Notes: generated by a model from the sequence alone, not told the origin. Counted from the first letter of the stretch, positions 8,521 through 18,071 are shown. The stretch is 64,000 nt of DNA from JAIQFV01 sp041494885 (GCA_041494885.1 JBGQBO010000010.1:62001-126000); one strand, 5' to 3'. Translations and numbers: made by a program.

Positions 8521-10665
8521 ATGCATCAATCACTCGCCGTTTCACGAAAAACACTTGAACGCGCCCAGCAAATCACGATGCACGTATGGGTGGTTGCCGG
8601 AGCCCTGCTGATCCTGGTTTTGTCATTCTCCGTGTCCTCTCTGCGCAGTTTTGCGGAGTCGGCGCGCGGGTTGACGTTGGTTCGAAGCCTCGCCTCGTTT
8701 TCTGATCCTGGCACCATCGATCAAATCATCAATGGGGGATCCATGACCCTAACGCAACGGCAAGTCCATGCCCCGGATTTTGACGGGGCCGTGGCCTGGT
8801 TGAACGTCGAACACCCGCTCACAATTCAAGACCTGCGTGGCAAGGTGGTCCTGCTTGACTTCTGGACCTACTGTTGCATCAACTGTATGCACATCGTCCC
8901 GGACTTGAAAAAGCTGGAAGCGAAGTATGGGAATGATCTGGCCGTGATCGGCGTCCACTCGGCTAAATTCCAGAATGAGAAGGAATCCAGCAACATTCGC
9001 GAAGCGATCCTGCGGTATGAGATTGCGCATCCCGTCATCAACGACGCCAATTTTGTGATCTGGCGGCATTACGCGGTTCGCGCCTGGCCCACCCTGGCAC
9101 TGATTGATCCCGACGGATATGTGGTTGGCACAGTCTCGGGCGAAGGAAACTATTCCGCGCTGGATCGCGCCATTGGACAACTCGTGGACCAATTCAAGGC
9201 TGCGGGGAAGATCAATCCGAAGCCACTTCCGCTGGCCCTTGAAAAAAATAAGCAGACCCCCTCCGTACTGTCCTTCCCGGGAAAGATCATTGCGAGCGAG
9301 AAGATAAACCGCCTATTCATAGCGGATTCCAATCATAACCGCATCCTGGTCACCACGCTGGAAGGCCGGGTGGTGGACGTTGCGGGAGCGGGAACGGAGG
9401 GCCGCGTGGACGGGGACTTCTCCCGGGCCACCTTCCATCATCCGCAGGGAATGGCCCTCGCTGAGTCGGGCGACTCACTTTGGATTGCCGACACCGAGAA
9501 CCACTGTATCCGAAAACTGGATCTCAAAAAGCGCACGGTCGAGACTGTGGCCGGAACTGGGGTTCAGGCCGAATGGGGAGCAAAGGGCGGCCCCGCCCGC
9601 AGCACGCCTCTCAACTCCCCCTGGGACTTGGTCGAGATCAAAGGGAAGGTTTACATCGCCATGGCGGGAAGCCATCAGTTGTGGGTGTTTGATCCCGAAA
9701 AGAAAGAGGTCGCTCCTTTCGCAGGCAATGGCACGGAAAATATCGCCGATGGGCTCTTAGACCAGGCTTCATTGGCTCAGCCCAGCGGCCTCACTACCGA
9801 TGGCAAGCGATTGTATTTTGCCGACAGCGAGGTGAGTTCTGTCCGCTTTGCAGATCTCGGTCAGCCCAATCAAGTCCACACCCTGATCGGAGAAGGCCTG
9901 TTCGAGTTCGGTGATCAGGATGGTTCCTATCCGGACGCCCGCCTGCAACATCCCCTCGGGGTGTTGTATCACAACGGCAAGGTCCTGGTGGCGGATACTT
10001 ACAATCACAAAATCAAGAGGATCGATCCCGAGAAGAAGACGGTGGAGACTCTGCTGGGGACGGGCAAGCCCGGTCTCGGCGATGAAAGTCATCCCCAATT
10101 CTACGAGCCGGGTGGATTGGCCATTGTAAACGAGAAGCTCTATATTGCGGACACCAACAACCACGCCATCCGCGTGGCTGATCTCAAAACGAAAAAGGTG
10201 ACGACCCTGCAGATTTTTGGTTTTGATGAATTGTCATCCGGGGCACCCGCGGCGGGCGATGAGTCCGGATCCTTTTTCAATATCCGCCAGTCCTTCGCCC
10301 TGCGTTCCGTCAAGCCCGGTGCCGATGGTCGGCTCCTCGTGGACTTAAGGCTTCCCCAAGGCTATCACCTCAACCCGCTGGCGCCTTTGAGCTACCAGAT
10401 CAAAACGGTCAATGGGGTTGGAGTGTCGTTCGCCGAATCTGCGAGAAAGAGCTCTCTTAAAGAGCCGAAACTCCCCATTGCAATTCCTTTCAAGTCGCCC
10501 TCAGACCAGGGAAAAGCGGAGATCGAACTGGCCCTGACCGTCTATTACTGCCGCACTGATAACCAGGGACTGTGTTTTATTAAGTCGTTGGATCTGACGC
10601 AGCCGGTCGAGATTTCGGCCTCCGCTTCGGGAAACGATGTGCCAATAAATGTGACGATTCAGTGA
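8521..10665 (+). CDS. Membrane-anchored thioredoxin-like/NHL-repeat protein (NHLRC2-like)
   Basis: A 714-residue protein. Residues about 20-45 form an N-terminal membrane anchor or uncleaved signal, placing the rest in the periplasm. Residues about 78-235 are a thioredoxin-like domain with LLDFWTYCCINCMHIVPDL; the active-site region is C118-C119-I-N-C122, the pattern of NHLRC2-type proteins. NHL beta-propeller repeats follow (about 250-560), with repeated FIADSNHNRI, WIADTENHCIRKL, VADTYNHKIKRI and IADTNNHAIRV blades. The last 120 residues (QSFALRSV...YYCRTDNQGLCF) resemble the DsbD N-terminal/cytochrome-c-biogenesis-like beta domain. A role in thiol-disulphide handling at the envelope is likely but the substrate is unknown. 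Confidence 0.87.
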   Translation: MHQSLAVSRKTLERAQQITMHVWVVAGALLILVLSFSVSSLRSFAESARGLTLVRSLASFSDPGTIDQIINGGSMTLTQRQVHAPDFDGAVAWLNVEHPLTIQDLRGKVVLLDFWTYCCINCMHIVPDLKKLEAKYGNDLAVIGVHSAKFQNEKESSNIREAILRYEIAHPVINDANFVIWRHYAVRAWPTLALIDPDGYVVGTVSGEGNYSALDRAIGQLVDQFKAAGKINPKPLPLALEKNKQTPSVLSFPGKIIASEKINRLFIADSNHNRILVTTLEGRVVDVAGAGTEGRVDGDFSRATFHHPQGMALAESGDSLWIADTENHCIRKLDLKKRTVETVAGTGVQAEWGAKGGPARSTPLNSPWDLVEIKGKVYIAMAGSHQLWVFDPEKKEVAPFAGNGTENIADGLLDQASLAQPSGLTTDGKRLYFADSEVSSVRFADLGQPNQVHTLIGEGLFEFGDQDGSYPDARLQHPLGVLYHNGKVLVADTYNHKIKRIDPEKKTVETLLGTGKPGLGDESHPQFYEPGGLAIVNEKLYIADTNNHAIRVADLKTKKVTTLQIFGFDELSSGAPAAGDESGSFFNIRQSFALRSVKPGADGRLLVDLRLPQGYHLNPLAPLSYQIKTVNGVGVSFAESARKSSLKEPKLPIAIPFKSPSDQGKAEIELALTVYYCRTDNQGLCFIKSLDLTQPVEISASASGNDVPINVTIQ

Positions 10666-10925
10666 AGAGGGGAGTAGGTGCCGGGTATCAGGTGTCGGGT
10701 GTCAGGGAAGAGAAGGCGGAGGTCGGAGGTCTAAAGTCAGATGTCAGAAATCGGACGGCAGAAGCCGGAGGCCTGATGCCAGAAGGTAACCCGAGTTCGA
10801 GCGGAGATAGATTGAAAGTATTGATCACGTTTTCTTCTGGCTTCGGACTCCTGACTTCTGGCTTCCGCTGGTTCAGTCCCTCCAGTTATCAGCACGCCAA
10901 TAATAAACATGGAGCTCCGTGAGCG
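10666..10925. repeat. Low-complexity intergenic region of short degenerate repeats
   Basis: The stretch between two convergent genes is made of variants of GGTGTCGG, GGTCGGAGGTC, CAGAAGCCGGAGG and their complements (CTTCTGGCTTCGGACTCCTG, CTTCTGGCTTCCG at about 10836-10870). The two halves can pair as a long imperfect hairpin. A reading frame of 86 codons through it has low-complexity sequence and is not taken as a gene. Confidence 0.5.
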
Positions 10926-11717
10926 CTAGAACCTCAACTCCACTCCCACGGGACAATGATCTGAGCCCATCACTTCGGTGTTGATCCAGGCATTCTTCAC
11001 GTGGGGCATCAGATCTTCCGTGACAAAGAAATAATCAATCCGCCAGCCGACATTTCGTTCGCGAGCCCGTGTCATCATGTCCCACCAGCTATACTGGTCG
11101 CGCTTGTCGGGATTCAACCTGCGAAACACATCCACGTATCCTTTGGCCACCATCCGGTCCATCCACTCGCGTTCGATCTTTAAGAAGCCGGACACGTTTT
11201 CATTTTCTTTGGGGCGGGCGATATCGATCTCGTGATGCGCGGTATTGTAATCGCCGCAAATCACCAGGCGGTGGCCCTGCTTCCGCAGCGTCTCCCAGTG
11301 CTTCAGGATGGATTCATAAAAATCCATTTTGTAGTCCAGCCGTTCCTGGTCACGCTTGCCATTCGGAAAATAAACATTGAACAGCGTGAATTGTTCAAAT
11401 TCCGTGACGAGGACCCGCCCTTCCCCATCGAACCGTGGAATTCCGAAACCCGGTCTGACCAAGCGGGGAGGCTGCTTGCAATACGTTGCCACGCCACTGT
11501 AGCCCTTGCGCTCCGCCGAGCACCAGAAACTTTGATATCCTTCGAGGCCCACCACCTGCGGATCGAGTTGTTCTCGAGCTGCCTTGGTTTCCTGCAAGCA
11601 CACACAGTCCGCCGACGCACTACGGAACCAGTCCAGGAATCCCTTCTTCACAAGGGCCCGAATGCCGTTCACATTCCATGATAGGAGCCGGATGGAGGAG
11701 GGGTTTGTTTTCTTCAT
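10926..11717 (-). CDS. xth: Exodeoxyribonuclease III
   Basis: A 263-residue member of the exonuclease III/AP-endonuclease family (endonuclease/exonuclease/phosphatase fold). It has 3'-5' exonuclease and abasic-site cleavage activity in base-excision repair in the cytoplasm. Motifs in order are LLSWNVNGIRALVKKGF with the metal-site asparagine, VCLQETKA with the metal-binding glutamate, CGDYNTAHHEIDIARP with the catalytic aspartate/asparagine pair, WRIDYFFV, and the terminal GSDHCPVGVEL with the catalytic aspartate-histidine. Length and motif order fit the bacterial ExoA/XthA type. The gene is alone on this strand and convergent with the thioredoxin-NHL gene. Confidence 0.95.
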   Translation of the reverse strand: MKKTNPSSIRLLSWNVNGIRALVKKGFLDWFRSASADCVCLQETKAAREQLDPQVVGLEGYQSFWCSAERKGYSGVATYCKQPPRLVRPGFGIPRFDGEGRVLVTEFEQFTLFNVYFPNGKRDQERLDYKMDFYESILKHWETLRKQGHRLVICGDYNTAHHEIDIARPKENENVSGFLKIEREWMDRMVAKGYVDVFRRLNPDKRDQYSWWDMMTRARERNVGWRIDYFFVTEDLMPHVKNAWINTEVMGSDHCPVGVELRF

Positions 11718-12471
11718 GGGTTATAGAGACCTCAAGAAGTCAATCTCGCATTTCCAGTGAGGCACAAAATATACAACAATTTCCTGCGTAAGAAATCAAA
11801 AGGTTTCATCCCCCTCACCCTATCGAACGTGCCTAGGCGCAAAATCGCCCTGCCAACGACTCAAAGACGCTTTGGTTGCCCTAGTCCCCTGAGGGGCGGC
11901 CGATCTTTGGCCGCGGTTTCACTCCTCTCTCTAAAAACCTGATTTGAACAGGCCTGGGCGAGAATAGTATTTGAACTTTCTGCATCGTGGGAGTTATCAT
12001 GACTTACAAGAAGTCGCACCGCCGTTTGAGCTGAGGCTCTCAAATGGTTCGACCGCACATGTGATTTTCCTCAACTCAGATTAGAACGAAGGGACAGACG
12101 AAAAGATAAGACCGGTGGGTCCCGGCAGGATTGCGCGCTGTCCCGGGCGCTTCTGGGTTCCAAATCCGTCACCATTGGATTGTGAAAACAGACACAGCGT
12201 GAGGAAATTTTTCGAAATCAGGAAGTCTACCGGCCCGTTTTGTTCCTCACAGGAAAACACTGATTGATCACCTTCAAGACATTCCGCATCGTTCACCGAT
12301 TTAGAACCTTGCTGAACCATTCCATTAATGGAGGAAACACCATCGGGAAGATTTTCGTCCCGAGCGATCATGAATTCAAGAAGCAGCAATCCCACATCTG
12401 CGGGTGACCGAGCGGGGCCTTAATCCCCCTTGGAAACGAGCAGTGTGGATTCATTAAGGAGAGAAAAATAA
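11718..12471. other. Intergenic region, no convincing gene
   Basis: About 750 bp between two divergently oriented nuclease genes. A 104-codon frame on the minus strand (12081-12395) has no recognised motif, no clear ribosome-binding site and atypical composition, so it is not called. The stretch 11890-11960 has CTGAGGGGCGGCCGATCTTTGG-like text similar to remnants elsewhere in the window. The AAGGAGAG ribosome-binding site of the next gene lies at about 12457. Confidence 0.4.
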
Positions 12472-15400
12472 ATGAGAATCCCCCCCTTGTCACATAGATT
12501 GAGGCGAAGTTCAGGTTTTGTTATGACTGCCGCCTTCGCATTCCTAGCTCTCGTCTTAACCTTCGGCCAAACCGTCTGCCCGTCGCCTGTTCAGGCCGCA
12601 TCGAGCAGCATCGTCATCAGTCAGGTGTACGGTGGCGGCGGCAACGCGGGTGCAACATTCAAGAATGATTTCATCGAGCTGTACAATCGAGGAGGTGTCG
12701 CCGTCGATGTGAGCGGATGGTCGGTGCAATATGCCTCCTCGGCGGGGGCGTTCTCTGCCTCGCTGAAGACAAACCTCACGGGAATAATCCAGCCAGGTCA
12801 CTATTATCTTGTTCAAGAGGCTGCCGGCGCAGGTGGTACCGTGAACCTGCCCACCCCCGATGCGACGGGGTCCATTGCCATGAGTGCTACTGGCGCCAAG
12901 GTCGCTCTGGTTTCCAATCAGACGGCTCTCCCGTGCGGTGGGACCGCAGGCAATTGTTTTCCCAATGCCGCCATTGTGGATTTTGTGGGATACGATGGGG
13001 CCAATAACTTTGAGGGGAGTGGCGCGGCGCCTGCCCTGACCAACACGACCGCGGCCTTCCGCGCGCTGAACGGGTGCACGGATACCGATATTAACGCCGC
13101 CGACTTTTCGGTTGGGGTTCCTGCCCCGCGCAACAGTGCCTCACCCGCGACGTTTTGCAGCGGCCCGACGAACCCCGGAGGGACGGGAGCAGCCGTACCC
13201 GGATCGCTGACTGCCGGGAACTCCACCCTGCTCACGGTGACGGTCACTCCCGGCACCAATCCTCCCAGCACCGGGATTTCCGTGACGGTTAATCTGTCGT
13301 CCCTCGGCGGTGCGGTCGCACAGGCCTTGTTCGACGATGGAACCAACGGAGATGTTGTCGCAGGAGATCTTATTTTCTCCTTCCAGGCAACGGTGGCGAA
13401 TAGCATCACGCCCGGGTCCAAGGTGCTCCCTGTAACGATTTCGGATGCGCAGTTGAGAGTCGGAACTTCGTCCATCACCGTGGCCATTGAACCTCCGCTA
13501 ACAGCCATCCATGATCTCCAGGGAAGCGGCTCCACGTCGCCCCATGTGGGTGAACTGGTTGCGACCCGCGGCATCGTCACCGGAGTCAAGAGCAACGGAT
13601 TTTTCATTCAGGCGCCGGACGCCGAAGTGGATGGCGACCCCAACACCTCCGAAGGAATCTTCGTCTTTACCTCCAGCAATCCTTCGGCAGCGGTCTCAAT
13701 CGGCGATTTGGCAAGGGTGACGGGAACGATCCAGGAATTCATCCCTTCCTCCGATCCGGTCAGCCCCCCCTTAACAGAGATTGCAGGGTCCCCGGTCTTC
13801 ACCATTCTCTCGTCGGGGAATGCCCTGCCCAACCCAGTCACGCTGACCAGCGCGGACACCACTCCATCGGGCGGCCTTGAGCAACTGGAACGATTTGAGG
13901 GCATGCGCGTTCATGTGAACTCGTTGATCGTCGTTGCCCCGACCGGGGGTAGCATCAATGAAACCAGCGCGACCTCGACCTCGAATGGGATTTTCTTCGC
14001 TGTTATTGACGGCGTGGCCCGTCCCTTCACGGAGCCTGGAATTGAGGTCCCCAACCTTCTTCCGGCAGACGCTCCCTGTTGTGTTCCACGGTTCGATGGT
14101 AATCCCGAAAAGCTTCGCGTCGACAGTGATGGACTGCTCGGAGCCGCGCGGCTTGAAGCAACCAGCGGAGCCTTCCTCAATAATGTCACCGGGGTTCTCG
14201 ACTACGGTTCCCGCAGCTACACCATCTTGCCCGATCCCGCAAGCCTGACGCAGGGGAGTGTTGCCGGAAATATCACCGCCATTCCGGTGCCGGATGCGTG
14301 TCCTGCAGAATTCACCGTGGCCTCTTCCAATATGCAGCGCTTTTACGACACGGTCAACGATCCGACGACCAGCGATGCCGTTCTCACGACCACTGCATTC
14401 AATAATCGGCTCAACAAGGTCTCACTGGCCATCCGCAATGTCATGAAGCTGCCTGACATTGTCGGTGTTGAGGAAATGGAGAATCTATCGACACTCCAGA
14501 ACCTCGCCAATAAAATCAACACCGACGCCGTGGCCGCGGGGCAATCCAATCCCCAGTACCAGGCATTCTTGGAGGAAGGCAATGATGTCGGTGGGATTGA
14601 CGTCGGATTCCTCGTCAAGGCAAGCCGGGTCACTGTGATTGATGTGACGCAGGTGGGAAAGGACACGAATTACACGAATCCCATCAACAACCAACAGGAG
14701 ATGCTTAATGACCGTCCCCCGCTGGTGCTGCGGGCGACTATTCAACCACCCGCCGGTCCGGCATTTCCTGTGACCGTGATTGTGAATCATCTTCGCTCGC
14801 TTTCGGGCATCGACGATCCCGTGGATGGAGTCCGCATCCGTGCCAAACGGGCCGTCCAGGCGGAATTCCTCGCTCAGTTGATTCAAGAGCACCAGGCGGC
14901 AGGGGAACGCGTGATCTCCGTCGGTGACTATAACTCGACCCAGTTCAGCGATGGTTATGTGGATGTCATCGGGACCGTCGAGGGAACACCGGTACCTTCT
15001 AACGAGGTGATACAGGCAACATCAGCCCTCGTGAATCCGACCCTGACGGACCTGGTCGATACGGTCACTCCGGATCAGCGGTATTCCTATGTCTTCAATG
15101 GGAATGCGCAGGAGCTTGACCACATCCTGATGACCGGGAATCTCATCCCCAACTTGAATGGCCTCTTTTATGGCCGCAACAACGCCGACTTTCCGGAGTC
15201 TTACCGCAGCGATCCCTCGCGGCCGGAACGGTTCTCAGATCATGATATTCCCGTTGGGTTCTTCCAGTTCCCCTTGTTGGTGGCCAACGCTTCGGTCGAC
15301 CGATCCATGCTCTGGCCCCCCAATCACAAGATGGTTCCCATCACGGTCAGCTACAATCTGCAGAACCTGTGCTCCACTCTTCGTCCGGTGAACACGACGC

Positions 15401-15615
15401 TGAGTGTGAGCAGCAATGAACCCATCAACGGGCCTGGCGATGGCAATACGGACCCCGACTGGATCGTCGTGGACGCCCATCACCTGCTCCTGCGGGCTGA
15501 ACGGGCAGGGACAGGCAATGGGCGGGTCTACACCATTACGATTACCGCTACTGATAGTCATGGAGTCGTTGCCACCCAGGCTGTCACGGTTACCGTGACA
15601 AAGGATAAGAGTTAA
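12472..15615 (+). CDS. Large secreted nuclease with lamin-tail and endonuclease/exonuclease/phosphatase domains
   Basis: A 1047-residue exported protein, similar in layout to extracellular nucleases of the ExeM/NucH type. A signal peptide occupies residues 1-42 (ending PVQA|A). Next is a lamin-tail domain (about 43-215) with SSIVISQVYGGGGNAG and FIELYNRGGVAVDVSGW, then a beta-rich linker (220-350), an OB-fold-like nuclease accessory region (about 350-600), and the nuclease domain (about 610-930). The nuclease domain has NMQRFYDTVND, IVGVEEMENL with the metal-site glutamate, VIVNHLRSLSG, ISVGDYNSTQFSDGY and RFSDHDIPVGFF with the final Asp-His. The last 110 residues form a beta domain starting SMLWPPNHKMVPITV, common in large secreted acidobacterial proteins. 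It would degrade extracellular DNA. Confidence 0.9.
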   Translation: MRIPPLSHRLRRSSGFVMTAAFAFLALVLTFGQTVCPSPVQAASSSIVISQVYGGGGNAGATFKNDFIELYNRGGVAVDVSGWSVQYASSAGAFSASLKTNLTGIIQPGHYYLVQEAAGAGGTVNLPTPDATGSIAMSATGAKVALVSNQTALPCGGTAGNCFPNAAIVDFVGYDGANNFEGSGAAPALTNTTAAFRALNGCTDTDINAADFSVGVPAPRNSASPATFCSGPTNPGGTGAAVPGSLTAGNSTLLTVTVTPGTNPPSTGISVTVNLSSLGGAVAQALFDDGTNGDVVAGDLIFSFQATVANSITPGSKVLPVTISDAQLRVGTSSITVAIEPPLTAIHDLQGSGSTSPHVGELVATRGIVTGVKSNGFFIQAPDAEVDGDPNTSEGIFVFTSSNPSAAVSIGDLARVTGTIQEFIPSSDPVSPPLTEIAGSPVFTILSSGNALPNPVTLTSADTTPSGGLEQLERFEGMRVHVNSLIVVAPTGGSINETSATSTSNGIFFAVIDGVARPFTEPGIEVPNLLPADAPCCVPRFDGNPEKLRVDSDGLLGAARLEATSGAFLNNVTGVLDYGSRSYTILPDPASLTQGSVAGNITAIPVPDACPAEFTVASSNMQRFYDTVNDPTTSDAVLTTTAFNNRLNKVSLAIRNVMKLPDIVGVEEMENLSTLQNLANKINTDAVAAGQSNPQYQAFLEEGNDVGGIDVGFLVKASRVTVIDVTQVGKDTNYTNPINNQQEMLNDRPPLVLRATIQPPAGPAFPVTVIVNHLRSLSGIDDPVDGVRIRAKRAVQAEFLAQLIQEHQAAGERVISVGDYNSTQFSDGYVDVIGTVEGTPVPSNEVIQATSALVNPTLTDLVDTVTPDQRYSYVFNGNAQELDHILMTGNLIPNLNGLFYGRNNADFPESYRSDPSRPERFSDHDIPVGFFQFPLLVANASVDRSMLWPPNHKMVPITVSYNLQNLCSTLRPVNTTLSVSSNEPINGPGDGNTDPDWIVVDAHHLLLRAERAGTGNGRVYTITITATDSHGVVATQAVTVTVTKDKS

Positions 15616-15632
15616 CCTCAAATCCTTCAGGA

Positions 15633-15661
15633 CCGCCTCCAGGGGTAAACCCTGGGGGCGG
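15633..15661 (+). terminator. Strong terminator-like hairpin
   Basis: CCGCCTCCAGGG and CCCTGGGGGCGG form a 12-bp stem with one G-T wobble and a GTAAA loop, 17 nt after the nuclease stop codon. No T-run follows, so it may act as a 3' stabiliser or a bidirectional barrier before the convergent peptidase gene. Confidence 0.45.
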
Positions 15662-15744
15662 CCGATTTGAAGAGGCAGGAATCTTCAAGCGAGGGGTTGC
15701 TTCTGCATTCTTAGAAGGGGGCGGAGCCGCCCGCCGGACCCGGA

Positions 15745-16944
15745 TTACACCCATCTTATGGCCGCCAGAATCGCCTCGGCGGCGGCTTCAGCGGCGACTT
15801 CACCGGCGACGTTGACATCAGCCGTCCGGCGGTGGCGTTCATCGAAGATTGATAATGCAAACACAGTGTCACCGTCGAACAGGGTGTGAGCGGGGCGGAG
15901 CACGCGGGCGAGGCCGTTCTGCGCCATCTGCGCGATTTTCTGCATCTGAATCTTGTCGAAGGCCGCATCAGTAGCTATTACCACCAGGGTCGTGTTCCGG
16001 GGCTTGAGACGGGAGGCGGTGTCGGCCCCCTCCAGCTCGAACATCTTTCGGGCGGCCTCGGGCATCTGCTCGGCGAGCATCCGGCGCGACGCCCGGGCCG
16101 ATCCACTCACGCGAGGGTTGCGCTGAGCGGCGCGGCGTCTGCCCGCCTCACGGTCCGGGGCGGAGCCCGGGAGGTTCAAATATCCTCCCGCACCGCTCTT
16201 GAAATCCTTCCGCAAGATCCCCCGTTTCATCTGCGCGACCGTATCTGCAAACTTCTTTGACCGCGGGGATAGGCGCGCCCCTGCGAGGATTTGTCCATTG
16301 CGTGGATTAACAACATCCCCGAAGGCATTCACCACCGCAAAAGCCTGCACCATGATTGGATTTGGAGGCGAAGACTGACGGCTCCTTGGGGACCGCGCCG
16401 CACCGGAGCGGCGCTGGGCATCGGGAGTCGAAAAGCGAAGCTCGCTGAATCCGAACCCGCCAGGCGAGGCACACTCCATCCCAAACAACTTTCCCACCGT
16501 GGCACCCGTTCCTGCCCCGACGGCACCCTGCTCGACGCGATCGGGCCGCGCCGAGGCGGTGGCGCTGAATCCCGCCTGCCTGTCCGGCCGCACCCAGGGA
16601 TTGCCCACGCCCAGGTCATACACGACGGCCGAGGCAACGATGGGGACATGAGTCACCCCAACATCAAAGCCCACGCCGCGTTGTTCCAGATACTCCATGA
16701 CGCCGTCTGCGGCGGCCAAACCAAAAGCGCTCCCCCCGGCAAGGACAATGGCATGGATTCTTTCCACCAGATGACCGGGCTGGCAGGAGGCGATTTCGCG
16801 CGTTCCCGATGCTGACCCGCGGATGTCAACCCCCGGGACCGCGCCCCGCTCACAGACCAACACGGTGCAGCCGGTTTTAGCCAGCCGATCGGTGTAATGC
16901 CCTAGCGCGAGTCCGGGGATGAGTTGGACCGTGGATTTGTTCAT
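15745..16944 (-). CDS. P1/S58-family self-cleaving hydrolase (DmpA/NylC-like)
   Basis: A 399-residue member of the family holding DmpA aminopeptidases and the nylon-oligomer hydrolase NylC. These enzymes cut themselves to expose an N-terminal nucleophile. Visible signatures are IPGLALGHYTDRLAKTGCTV at the N-terminus, VLAGGSAFGLAAADGVMEYL, GAGTGATVGKL and VVNAFGDVVNPRNG. The probable autocleavage site is in PRNTTLVVIATDA, between N317 and T318, giving an 82-residue beta chain as in NylC-type members. Two Arg/Ser-rich inserts (about residues 177-195 and 253-275) make it longer than the usual 330-360 residues. No signal peptide is seen, so it is probably cytoplasmic. The physiological substrate is unknown. 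Confidence 0.87.
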   Translation of the reverse strand: MNKSTVQLIPGLALGHYTDRLAKTGCTVLVCERGAVPGVDIRGSASGTREIASCQPGHLVERIHAIVLAGGSAFGLAAADGVMEYLEQRGVGFDVGVTHVPIVASAVVYDLGVGNPWVRPDRQAGFSATASARPDRVEQGAVGAGTGATVGKLFGMECASPGGFGFSELRFSTPDAQRRSGAARSPRSRQSSPPNPIMVQAFAVVNAFGDVVNPRNGQILAGARLSPRSKKFADTVAQMKRGILRKDFKSGAGGYLNLPGSAPDREAGRRRAAQRNPRVSGSARASRRMLAEQMPEAARKMFELEGADTASRLKPRNTTLVVIATDAAFDKIQMQKIAQMAQNGLARVLRPAHTLFDGDTVFALSIFDERHRRTADVNVAGEVAAEAAAEAILAAIRWV

Positions 16945-17492
16945 GCGATGGCGTTCTCCCGAAGGAGAATCGCTGCCTGGAGAGGTGCCATAGACCTAGA
17001 TCCCTGATTTGGATCCTCGTTTAAGGCACCCCCCTTTGAACTGTGGTTCGGAAACTTCCGAGAGAACAAAATCGAGCTGGGAAGGACTGAAAGATCTTCT
17101 CTCCCTTTTTTAGGGGGTGCGCTCTTTAGCTTGGGTGTGGGGCCTGGGAAACGCCCCGGGGTCCCTCATCGATACTTCTTATCAGCCCCGCCGCGATCCT
17201 GTCCCCTGATCTCAAATTTGATATTTCAGATGTTCCCAGCCGATCGGGCGAAGGGTTTCGAGCACGACGTCATCTCCCTGTGCGATCGCCTTGCCATCCT
17301 CCAACTCCATCCAGTGGAGCAATCGCTGCGACCCACAGACACACGGTTGTGATCTGATTCAGCGGGAGGTGAAAAAATTCTATTCAACTTTTCTGCAATC
17401 CTTCAGAGAATCCTGATGGGTTTGCCTCTTCTGAGTTCAGGACAACGATTTCCAGATTGATGCACGATCGCGGTTCAGTTCAATGGAACGGC
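16945..17492. other. Intergenic region with a possible mini-ORF
   Basis: Nothing convincing is seen. On the minus strand a 32-codon frame (17212-17310) begins MELEDGKAIAQ and ends GWEHLKYQI. It has codon-like composition and could be the tail of a decayed gene: the frame stays open upstream of the ATG for 16 more codons, including CVCGSQRLLHW, before a TGA. No ribosome-binding site could be assigned. Confidence 0.3.
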
Positions 17493-17966
17493 TTACTTCT
17501 TGGGAGCCTCTTTGCTATGGGCTGGCTCCATGGGACCTGGGGGCGGGGAAACCGGGGTGCCATGGCCCGCGGGCGGCGCCACGCTTGGATGGCCGGGGGG
17601 CAATGCCGTCTCGCCCGTGGCGGGCGCGCTTGTAGCATGGCCGCCAAACATCGAACCGCTGGTGGGGTCGCCTTTTTCCACTTCCCAACCATTGGCCGTC
17701 TTTTTGAGTGAATATTTGAATCCAATGGTCATGTCATTGGAGGTGCCACTCTTGAACAGGACGTCCACGGTGGCCTGATTCTGGGTGATCTGGAAGTTCT
17801 TGTATTCCACCTTCAAGGCCTGCAGGTTGATGTTCTTCTTGGTGGTGAGATACTTCTCCAGCGACTGCCGGATGGCCTGCTCCTCCCCCGATCCCTGTGT
17901 GGCATTCTTGCATGCGCCTCCCAACATCAGCAGGCTCAGAAGGAAGAGTGTGATTAATTTTTTCAA
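17493..17966 (-). CDS. Small lipoprotein of unknown function
   Basis: A 157-residue protein starting with a hydrophobic signal and a lipobox LMLGGAC (cysteine at about residue 18), so it should be an envelope lipoprotein. The middle (about 25-105) is a small alpha/beta domain with EEQAIRQSLEKYLTTKKNIN and ATVDVLFKSGTSNDMTIGF, reminiscent of NTF2-like or DUF4878-type lipoproteins. The tail is proline/glycine/histidine-rich (PPGHPSVAPPAGHG). The start is a TTG at 17966 because a perfect GGAGG lies 5 nt before it and the signal peptide begins there; the open frame upstream lacks such support. It is the last gene of a minus-strand run with the two genes to its right. Confidence 0.7.
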   Translation of the reverse strand: MKKLITLFLLSLLMLGGACKNATQGSGEEQAIRQSLEKYLTTKKNINLQALKVEYKNFQITQNQATVDVLFKSGTSNDMTIGFKYSLKKTANGWEVEKGDPTSGSMFGGHATSAPATGETALPPGHPSVAPPAGHGTPVSPPPGPMEPAHSKEAPKK

Positions 17967-18071
17967 GTATGCCTCCGTCGATTTTAATGGCTGTGATGGG
18001 CATGTTTCAATAATGCCGCAAGCCCCTGCGCTCCGGTTTCTCGAGATCAATCCCTGGAACGATCCCGCTTC

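Noticed and set aside
10662..10922. 86-codon open frame after the thioredoxin-NHL gene
   Set aside because: The DNA is made of short degenerate repeats (GGTGTCGG, CAGAAGCC variants), giving low-complexity protein text.
12081..12395. 104-codon minus-strand frame between xth and the secreted nuclease
   Set aside because: No ribosome-binding site, no recognised motif and atypical composition; it cannot be supported, though it cannot be excluded either.
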